DNA from: Argentina anserina
Taxonomy: Eukaryota; Streptophyta; Magnoliopsida; Rosales; Rosaceae
Assembly (NCBI RefSeq): GCF_933775445.1
Contig: NC_065873.1
Coordinates: 21,390,001 to 21,454,000 of the forward strand
Length of the DNA: 64,000 nt
Direction: 5' to 3'
The translations under genes were made by a program, and so were the position numbers. Every line of letters begins with the position of its first letter. Within the stretch, counting starts at the first letter, position 1. Under the pieces are notes generated by a model. The model saw nothing but the letters and a program-made list of their open reading frames with translations. It had not been told where the DNA came from and did not search any database. This document shows, one piece after another, positions 54,901-64,000 of the stretch.

Positions 54901-56613
54901 TGACAAGTGGCTTTTATAGAGAGGGTTTGGCTCCACGCGCTTCTCATTCCTGAATCACATTTCCGCTAGTATATGTGTCAAAGCTGACACATAAAATACG
55001 AGGCCCGAGATTTTAGACCCGAGAACCGTTTAAAACATCAAAACTGTACTGAAATGGTAGATTCGATTTGATTAAAAAAAACTAACTCTACAGGAATCGC
55101 ACTGAACCAACCAATTCGATTTGACCCCGATTCCTATTTTTGAAAATGATTTTGGAACCGTTAAAATCGAGTCTTCACAATTCTATAAGAAAAATCCCTA
55201 AAATAAACATCTTTTGTCATCGCCTCTCTTATCACTTTCTTTTCTTTTCTTCTTAGACTCCTACTAATTACTATATAAATTAAAAAAACTCTATTTGTTT
55301 TGTCTTACGCCCTCACGTCCTTTATTATTCTGTTACTCCCTAAAATCCAAATTGTCCTGGTTTGCATTCTCTCTCTCTCTATTCTTTTTGAAATAATTGA
55401 GTATGTTAATTGTTGATCATTGGGTAATTGTATTAGAGAGGTTGTTGACGTTTTGTATTTGCATTTTAAAGTTGGTATTTGATATAGTTATTGTTTAAGG
55501 TTTAAAAGTAAATATATATTATAGTGAACTTTTAGAATTGTACAAATCTGGAAAACCGATCCGATATTTGCGGTTCCAGTTCCATAAGTAAATTGTGCTA
55601 AATTCGGGCCATTTTTCTTTTTTGATTCAAGTTATGATATGAGAAAAAATCATTATTTTGGAACCGGTCCCAAGCCTATAAAATACTAAGACGGCTATTT
55701 TACCCCAAATAATTATAAAAAATCTATGTATTACGAAAGAAAATACTATTTACTATTTTGCCAAAATAATCGAATTCAGTTGAAGCACATAATACTTTGA
55801 TAGTTACATCTACTAATAGTTACAACTATCATATTTCATGTAGTATGACATATGAGAATTCTAGAATATTGACTATAAGGGGTGGAGCTATGATTTTGGT
55901 TCTGCTACTGCTAACTGTAAAAGAAAATACATATTACAGATGTAATACGTTATACGATTGTCATCAAATGTCCGGTTATACAATGATTTGTAGTTTGAAT
56001 CATATTTATGTTACTCTTTATCAACTCATTGTGCTATATGTTTGATCATAATGTGTTGATTAATGTTGTTCCCCTCGCAATTTTAGATGATATAGCTCCA
56101 TCGGACAACATGACCCGACCCGAAATCAAGAATAAGCCCATCTAAATAAGTTAACACAGCAGCCCAAGATTGAGTATTCCAACAGACATAAACACAAAAA
56201 AGATTTAATAGGGTATTCTAACAAACAGAAACACAAAAAACCAGAGAGAGAGAGAGGAGGAAGACTCCTGCTTCAATCAATTTCAAGCGCACACACAACA
56301 CAAACACAAATTCCTTTGTCCAAAGAAACAAAAAAATAAAAATAAAAGCCCTGCAATTGTTCTCTGTTTTTAGAAACCACTTTTGACTTCTTCAATTTTT
56401 TTTAAATTTTTTTATTCAATTTTATCTGTTGGTTTCGGATTTGGGACTAATTGAGGCTGAGGCTGTGAATTGAGCTAGTGATTCGGCGGCGGTGTGATCG
56501 GAATCTGAATTTTCTCGATCGGTTTGGATTTCCGGTCAAATGGATCGGAGGGAGCTTCGGGTTTTCAATTGAGAAAAAAGGTTGGGATTAGGTTTATTTG
56601 GGGGGCTGTGTGG
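51965..56613. other. Gene-poor region between PEX6 and the CW gene
   Basis: About 4.6 kb of AT-rich DNA. The left end is the PEX6 3' untranslated region and the right end is the leader of the CW gene. The minus-strand frame at 54461-54709 has a faint look of an RNase H-type retroelement piece but is too short to call. A G/C-biased stretch near 55010-55680 with ACCG words may be an old MITE, but I could not define ends. No gene is supported. Confidence 0.45.
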
Positions 56614-59600
56614 ATGATATCTGTGGGGAGTAGGGATGCGAGGAAGGGACTAGGGTTAGGGTTCGGAGCTGGGAGAGAGATGGATGATTCCGAGCTTGAA
56701 GAAGGCGAGGCTTGTTCTTCTCAAATCAATGAGTATGATCCCAATATCGACCCCGACGTCGCTCTCTCTTACATCGTAAGCTTTCTACTTCAATTCTCTA
56801 TTCTCTATGTGTTCAATTACTGCTGCCAAGTATGAATTTTAGTCTTGAATTCGCCTAAATCGAGTTTCGGAGGGGTTGACTTGTAATTGGTGGGGTGTTA
56901 GATCCAAGCTGCGGTTTTCAATTGGATTATGGATTCTTGTAATTTGAAAACTCAAAAAGGACAGTGGAGTGTGTAATTGGATTTAGGATTGAAGAGTTGG
57001 AATGTGTGGTTCTAGGAGTTTGTTGACTTCAGGTAAAATTTGCGGGGTTTAGCTTGAGATTCATCCACTTTGCAACGAAAGTGTTCTTCATTGATTTGTC
57101 CGTGGAACTAATGTTTGAGGCGGTTTATGGAATGTTTACGAACACGTGGCTGGTTCTGGTAAAAGTTTAATGTGCCATTGTAATGTGACTGGAGCACTGA
57201 GTCTCTGGGACATTTGATTTTGAGAGTTATTTTAGGTTCCTGAATCGCTGAACAATGTATTGTCTCAAACCTTAATATATACTTGAATCTCATCAGAACT
57301 ATCATGTAATCTTGTTCTAGACCTTGTAACTTCCTGTCTTTTTCATGGGAATTATAAGTAACTATGTGTTTGATCTGCTTGGCATTAGGATGATAAAATT
57401 CAGGATGTTTTGGGACACTTCCAGAAAGATTTTGAAGGTGGGGTGTCTGCCGAGAATCTAGGTAAGTCAAGAAATAATGGAACTCCATGTTTTATTATGT
57501 TAGATGAGCATTAATTGGGGTCTCGTTTTTTCTGTGATTCACAAACTGTGATTTTTTTACCGCAACAGGGGCAAAGTTTGGCGGGTATGGCTCATTTTTA
57601 CCTAGCTATCAACGGTCTCCTGTGTGGTCTCATCCGAGGACACCAGCAAAAATTCAGAATAATGGCGTACCCAAATCTCCCAACAGTGTAAAACTTGAGG
57701 TAGCAACTTAATGAGAATATTAGGTTCTATTTGTTGTATCTATTTTTTATATATTTCAGAATATCTGGTTTGCTTGAGCGTATTTGTTCGCTTTACCATA
57801 CAGGGTGTCCAACGTAACAGTTCAAGTCATGCTGTATCTCATTCTGTGGGACTTGGAACTGCTTCTACCAGTTCTATTTCACTTGTTCCACCCAAGGAAC
57901 CATCAGCAAACCTTCCAGTCAGACAAGATGTGAGAGTATCATATAATCAAGCTGATATGTACCCTCCTGAACATGAATCTGCAGCAAAGAAACCTGTTAA
58001 ATCATCGGACCAGAAAACTCTCAAAGTACGACTCAAAGTGGGTTCAGATAACTTGTCGACACGAAAAAATGACATCTACAGTGGGCTTGGCCTTGACGGC
58101 ACACCATCTTCCTCACTAGATGATACTTCAGATAGTGAAGGAATATCTCATGAACCTCACGATACGCCGTTTGAATCTCCCACTAGTATTCTCCAGGTGA
58201 ATCATCTCCCTGCAATATTTAGTTGTCTATGGTATTTAAATATAATGTACATTAACTAAAATATTTTTTTGGATGATGGTCTGAAGCAGATTATGACATC
58301 ATGTCCATTGTATGAGGGTATACTTCTATCACCTCTTCCTGAAGATCTAATTTATTTGACTGAAAAGGAAACAATCGCAAGAGAAGTCAGATCACTTCCT
58401 CTTCCAAGGGATGGTTTGGAAAGATCTGGGTTCCTAGTGAATGGAACAAATACAACCAGGGAGGGTGGTGGAAAAGTATCTAGTGCGAGGGAAACCCAAC
58501 CAGTTGAAAGAAATGATTTTTCATCAGAATCAAAGAGTGGCAACAATAAGGATGGAATTGGGCTTTTGGCAAAAAAGGATCAAGATATTGATACATTTGC
58601 TTGTGATGAGCTTGTTTCCAAAACTTTAAAGCTTCCACTTCTATTAAATTCATACTCCTCTGTCAGTGATATGACAAAGAGTAAGGATGCAGATAAAAAT
58701 GCTGTTAGGGATAAAGGCTTTCCTTGTCAGGCAGAAGATGTGCCTATGGAGCCAACATCCAACCAAGAGCAAAATTGGGTTGAAAATCGAGAAGCTAGTT
58801 TGGCTGGGAAGGTTCAGGAAGAGAGAAAAGTAGGTTCCAGCAATAATATTTCAGCGCATCCAAAGAAAGATGGCCATCGCAAAGGAGGGGAAAGTAATGA
58901 ATCAGCAAAAGCGGATTCTAAAGCATCTAAAGGGAGAAAATATCGAAGTACTGAAGTGATGGACCACTCAAAGCAAAGGGTCAGTCAGAAGGGTGTGGCC
59001 CATGAGCGAGATGATATGAGATTACTTTCTGGGAAGGAACAGCCCTTACTTTGCGAAAAAAAGAAATTAAAAGAAACCCCAAGGACCCCGGTTACAGATT
59101 TGCCTAAGAAAAACTCCAGAGTCGGTTCTTCTTCAGCTTCCAAAGTAAAGAGTACTCCTGTGAACAAGCTTACATCCAATGGTGAGTCCGAAAACTTCAG
59201 AAAGGACCTTGATAAAAGCAGGGATGCATATAGAGATTTCTTTGGGGATGAAGAAGAAGAGAACCTAATTAAGTCATTGCAATTGCCTTCTGAAGATAAG
59301 CTCAAGGAGTCTGATGCTGTTGCAAAAAGTACATTTGCAGCTAACATCTCATCACGGGAGAAACCAAATGGCAAGACATTTGATTCCCATCCTGCAACAG
59401 CTTCAAATGTAGCTCAACGCCCTGGAAATGGACTCATTTCTGATGCAGACTATTGGGTGCAGTGTGAGAAGTGTCTAAAATGGCGGCTTCTTCCACATGG
59501 TATAACTCCCGACATCCTACCGGAGAAGTGGCTATGTAGCATGCTTAATTGGCTGTAAGTTCCTTTCTAGGCATTTACTACCTTTCATATGTTCATTCTA

Positions 59601-62600
59601 TTACCTGGTAATCAATCATACCCCAGACTGGCATACCCATAGACGGGTACATACATTGATGGATTAGTTATGACTAGTAGTTTCAATTGATCTTTCCTTT
59701 TGTGAAGCTGATCTCTTGATTCAAATGCAGGCCTGGGATGAACCGGTGTAATGTAACAGAGGAGGAAACAACAGAGAAGACAAAAGCTTTAATTGCACAG
59801 TACCTAGTTCCTGCACCTGGGAGTCAAATTAATCTTCCCATTAATCCTGGTGTGGAAGGTGTGGCACTGGCTAATTTTCGGCACCCTGATCAAAACCCCC
59901 AAAATGTTGGTGTGCATGCCATGCTTAGTAGCGGGAAGAAAAAAAATGGATTGAAAGAATTGTCAAAGGCAAGTGATAAAGATGGTTCTGTTCTGCTGCC
60001 AGGCTCTATGAAGAAGAACATGCAGGCATCACTAAAGAGTAAAAGCTTGAATGATTATAACCAATCTTCACCTCTGAATGAGCCTGATTTTCAGCATCTA
60101 AGTAATTCCAATGATTTGGCCGTGGAGAAGCGGAAGCACAAGTACAAAGAGAAGCAAAAAGGTTTAGGTTCCTATTACGATGGAGGTATGTTTTTTTAGT
60201 ACATGGATTTATACGTGCATCTAAAATCTTCTCAATCATGCTTAATTTTAGTTACCTTCTGGATAACATCCAAAACAGGTCAAATCAACAATTTAAAGAT
60301 TAAGAGCAGAAGGGACTTTGATCCAGATACTTCTAGAGCTCCCAAGAAAATCAAGAGTGAAGGTAGACGTATGACTGATGAAGAATGGGCATCAGATCAC
60401 CACGGACCTGATGGCGAGGTTGGTCCTAGCTCAAGTAGTGGCTTTCTGACTATTGAAGCAGGAAAAGATCGAATTAAGGATAGGTTAGATGGTGCTACTC
60501 TTACCAAAGTAAAAGATGAAGTTTGCAGAGATAATGGATCGGCAGACATGGGTAATGTTACTAGAGATAGACCAAAAAAGAGAAAATTGAGGGTTCCTGA
60601 AATTCATGTGGGTTCCTTTCCAGACTGTTCTATTGCAGTGAAGGAAGAGTTCAGTGAAAATGACTGCAGGAAGGAAAAGAAGGCAAGGATATCTAAGTCT
60701 GAGGGAAAAGAGTCCAGCGCAAGCAAAGGCAATGGTAGAACAGACAAAAAAAGTAGCCATATAAAGAAGCAACAATCTACAAAGAATATAAGCAGTAGAA
60801 CTCAGTTGAGTCAGAATGGTGTGTATTATCTGAAAAAAGAGTTAGGTTCTGTTCAGGTTTCTGTGGCTGCTACTTCAAGCTCTTCCAAAATTTCTGGCTC
60901 CCAGAAGACCAAATCCAGCTTCCAGGAAATTAAAGGTTCTCCTGTGGAATCTGTTTCATCATCACCTTTGAGAATCTTAAATCCTGATAAGCATGAATCA
61001 GTACCCAGGGACATCAGGCCAAAGGATGACTCACAAGACGCTGGCCATTTTGCGTTAGGTAGTGCGTTAGTTAGTCCACGAAGATGCTCAGATGGTGAAA
61101 ATGACAGCAGAAATGATCGATATGGGATGGCAAGGAAGGATAAACTTCACTCTGGGGCTTATCATAGGTCTGAATTTTCAGTGCTTGATGTTCAGGACAG
61201 ATCTGGTGGTAAAGCTAGGGGACATACTGCAGCATCTCCAGATGTTATGAATAATTTTCCTGTGAATGGTGCTTTGGATAATTCAGGCCCAGATAGTCGG
61301 TCTCCTATTAAAACCCTAGGTTCTAGTCAATTTACTGGTGAAGACAGAGAGAACGGCAGCCATTATAATGCGCAGGGGTCTCGCCCAAGAAATTCAGGAA
61401 ATAGTTACTCTTCACGGTCAAAGGGCAAGCAGAGCTATAAATCTGATTTGGACATGGGGAAGGCCAGGAATTCTAATATTGTTGATGAACAGCATGACCA
61501 TTCACCATCACTTGTAATAAAATCTAGGGATGGTAATAATAAATTGCTGGAGAAGGTGAACAAATATAGTGAAACAGAGAACAAATCTGTCAGTAAGAAA
61601 GAACTGCCAGGAAAGTCATTGAATGAAAGCAGTAAAAGGGAGAGCCAGTCTAATTTTGGGGGGCGTGATGGCCCAGATGTTAAAACAGATTTTATTTACC
61701 CAAAAGACGCGATTTCAACTCCAAAGAAGCAGCCAGATTCTGATAATGAAAGGTCTTCAAAGAAAATTCCTCCTGAAAAACATGAACGAGCGGATGGAGG
61801 TTCAACAAGGGGGAGGTCACTACCCTTGCCACCCTCTGGAGCCCAAAATGAGTTGATGACTTGTTGTCCCAGACCAGTTCCTGGTTCTCTTAAAGGTGGT
61901 AATGGAGCAGATGTATCACAAGTAGATGGCTCTGAAGGTAATGATGCAGTCAAGGTGCAAATACGGAACAGAAAGGCTGATAATCAGAGTGGAACTCAGC
62001 ATATTAGTTCAAGACATCATGCACAGAATGGGCACAGAGCCAGGGATGTTGATGCCCCTAGTCCAGCTAGAAGGGATTCTTCCACCCCAGCATATATCAG
62101 TATTCTGAAAGAAGCTACAGATATGAAACACCTTGCCGATCGTTACAAGGTCTTAACCAATCATATTTTCATGACTAGAAGTTGCTGCTCCTTTCTGCCA
62201 AAATTGTGTTTAATGTTGATCTTTGCAGAATTCTGAGGCAAATGATAGTACGGGGCTTTACTTCCAGGCGGTCCTGAAATTTCTTCATGCTGCATCTCTC
62301 GTAGAATCTCCCAACACTGAGAGTTCCAAGGAAAATAAATCCATGCAAATTTATAGAAGCACTGCAGCACTTTGCCAGTAAGTCAAAATTTAGCTGTACT
62401 AGACATGCACTGAGTTATGAGAGACCGTTTTAGTTCATCTCCTTTTTGTCCCTTTTTTTCCCTATACCATTCCTGAATTGAGGTATGCTGTACTTTTCAT
62501 ATCCTCAAATCAATATCCCTCCAACCTTTGCTACCATTCATGAAATGCTGGTGTTGGGTTGCAAATTAATATGGGAGGGGACTTCATAGAAAACTTTGGG

Positions 62601-63696
62601 AGTAATTTTAGCCTGTATTTTGTGCTACTCTTGTGTGGTTATGAGGGCCTTTTGGTTTGCGGAGGTACATGACAGTGTACTGTGATTGACTTGGTGCTTT
62701 AGACCTGGGAAGTAGGTAACTTCATTTTTTTCAGAGAGAAAGTAGGTAACTTCATTAAAAATGGGATTATTTTTGCAACCTCATGCTGGGAAAGGCTCAT
62801 AGTAGATATTCATATTGTTTAACTACTTGCATGAGGTCGATTTTGATTCTGGAGCTTTTTGTTGTTCATTTCACCTCAACTTTCCCTTTCTAACTTTAAA
62901 TATCTATAGGTTTTGTGCTCATGAATATGAAAAATCCAAAGACATGGCTTCTGCTACTTTGGCCTTTAAATGCTTGGAGGTGGCTTATTTGAAGGTGATC
63001 TATTCCTTACATTCCAATGCAGGCAGAGATCGACATGAATTGCAAACAGCTTTACAAATGGTTCCTCCTGGTAGATTACTGTTTACTTTTTTCTTCTTTG
63101 GTGTTAAAGAGGACATAAGGCTCTTAATGATCATTATGTCAAATTGCTTCTAATTCTCCTTCCCATTGGTTTTCTGTCAGGCGAATCTCCATCGTCCTCC
63201 GCCTCTGATGTTGATAACTTAAACAATCCCTCGACATTAGACAAAGTTCCCTTACCCAAGGGAGTCAGCTCACCCCAAGTTACTGGAAACCATGTCATAG
63301 CTGCTCGAAATCGTCCCAGTTTTGTGCGGATGCTGAAATTTGTGAGTATTTATTTAACCTTTAATTGAAACTTTTAATTTATTGTTACCATTTTGTTACA
63401 CGCCTCCTTACCAAACAACCCCCCTTCCTCTCTCACAATTTTCACTAAACTTGCAGACGCAAGATGTACATAATGCAATGGACGCATCCAAAAGATCCCG
63501 TCTTGCTTTTGCAGCTGCTGATGCAAACATGGGAGAAGCTAAACATGCCGAATGCATCTCTTCCATTAAAAGGGCTCTTGACTTTAACTTCCAAGATGTA
63601 GAAGGATTACTACGTTTGGTACGGCTTGCAATGGAAGCCATTAGTGATATCCGTCAGAAGAGTCCAGATGGTGGTGGGGATGATATCAATCTTTGA
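56614..63696 (+). CDS. CW-type zinc finger protein, 1686 aa
   Basis: Eleven exons keep phase: 56614-56775, 57389-57461, 57569-57699, 57804-58196, 58290-59554, 59731-60185, 60279-62149, 62229-62377, 62910-63070, 63181-63341 and 63457-63696. The 1686-residue protein starts MISVGSRDARKGLGLGFGAG, the usual start of the plant CW family, then an acidic ELEEGEA stretch. Conserved blocks near residues 55-130 (VLGHFQKDFEGGVSAENLGA) and 255 (LYEGILLSPLPEDLIYLTEK) follow. The CW domain sits at about 638-682 (DYWVQCEKCLKWRLLP, WLCSM, GMNRC) with four zinc-ligand Cys and the aromatic Trp residues; CW domains read methylated histone H3 Lys4. An intron splits it before its last Cys. The centre is long, Lys/Ser-rich and disordered. 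A conserved helical C-terminus (TAALCQFCAHEYEKSKDMAS) ends the protein. It is nuclear by inference from basic stretches such as RPKKRKLR. Confidence 0.95.
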
Positions 63697-64000
63697 AGAG
63701 GTATATTGGTGGTGAATCCATGGGTCTCATAGTGACGAGGTGACCTGGATATTTATGCTGTACAGCTTGGAACTTCTCCTGGGAGATCTGAATGTTTCTG
63801 TTCATATATTCTGAGGATCTTCTACTCAATATATTATGTGATCATAGATCTGTTTTCCATCACCATATGGGTGCCAAGTAGGTGAACTGATCTCAATAAC
63901 CAATTGTCATTTGGAGGACTTTGAACCATCACTAATTAAGGCTCTTCTGATTCAGAAGGTGGCTATGAAGAAAGTGAAGGAAGATATAATAGATATGACG
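63697..64000 (+). other. 3' untranslated region and flank of the CW gene
   Basis: AT-rich sequence following the stop codon to the window edge. No poly(A) signal is clear enough to call and no further gene starts here. Confidence 0.5.

Noticed and set aside
55010..55680. Possible old MITE with ACCG words
   Set aside because: I could not find matching inverted ends or a target duplication.

Overview
The window is nuclear DNA of a flowering plant, a eudicot and most likely a rosid; Rosaceae is my guess from the feel of the repeats, not a proof. The reasons are AT-rich intergenic DNA, many short GT-AG introns, plant-specific families (CC-type glutaredoxin, NPH3/RPT2-like protein, five-finger CCCH protein, plant mTERF proteins, CW-type zinc finger protein), a plastid-type release factor 1, three nuclear-type tRNA genes, and several hAT, copia-like and LTR remnants. 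I rebuilt the exon structures by hand from splice sites, reading phase and family knowledge. There is no transcript evidence.

Layout. 0-13.7 kb is gene space: a CC-type glutaredoxin (+), a small two-exon unknown gene (-), tRNA-Arg(ACG) (-), an 85-bp-arm hairpin, a BTB-NPH3 protein (-), tRNA-Leu(AAG) (-) and a five-finger CCCH protein (-). 14.8-16.1 kb looks like an antisense solo LTR. 17.3-21.3 kb encodes release factor 1 (+, 15 exons). 22.5-28.7 kb is accessory DNA: two hAT-type MITEs, then a 3.4 kb hAT element with a decayed transposase and a perfect 8-bp target duplication, lying between two broken LEA2/NDR1-like fragments. 28.85-33.7 kb encodes a SPATA20/YyaL-like protein (+, 15 exons, one GC-AG intron). 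33.9-45.1 kb is a tandem mTERF cluster: a 5'-truncated pseudogene, one intact intronless gene, and a frameshifted copy whose last codons are split by nested hAT insertions. A MITE, a copia fragment and duplicated flanking blocks lie between the copies. 45.9-52.0 kb holds tRNA-Ala(AGC) and PEX6 (+, 16 exons). 52-56.6 kb is gene-poor. 56.6-63.7 kb encodes a 1686-aa CW-type zinc finger protein (+, 11 exons).

How the genes relate. This is not an operon-like or clustered pathway; the neighbours are independent housekeeping and regulatory genes. Several products act in organelles: RF1 (plastid translation), mTERF (organelle gene expression) and PEX6 (peroxisome import). The dynamic part is the mTERF cluster, where duplication, decay and transposon insertion can be read step by step. 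I found no bacterial-type defence system or CRISPR array. The most unusual structures are the hairpin at 3.2-3.4 kb, the nested hAT with a threefold 0.5 kb repeat in its cargo, and the mTERF cluster itself.
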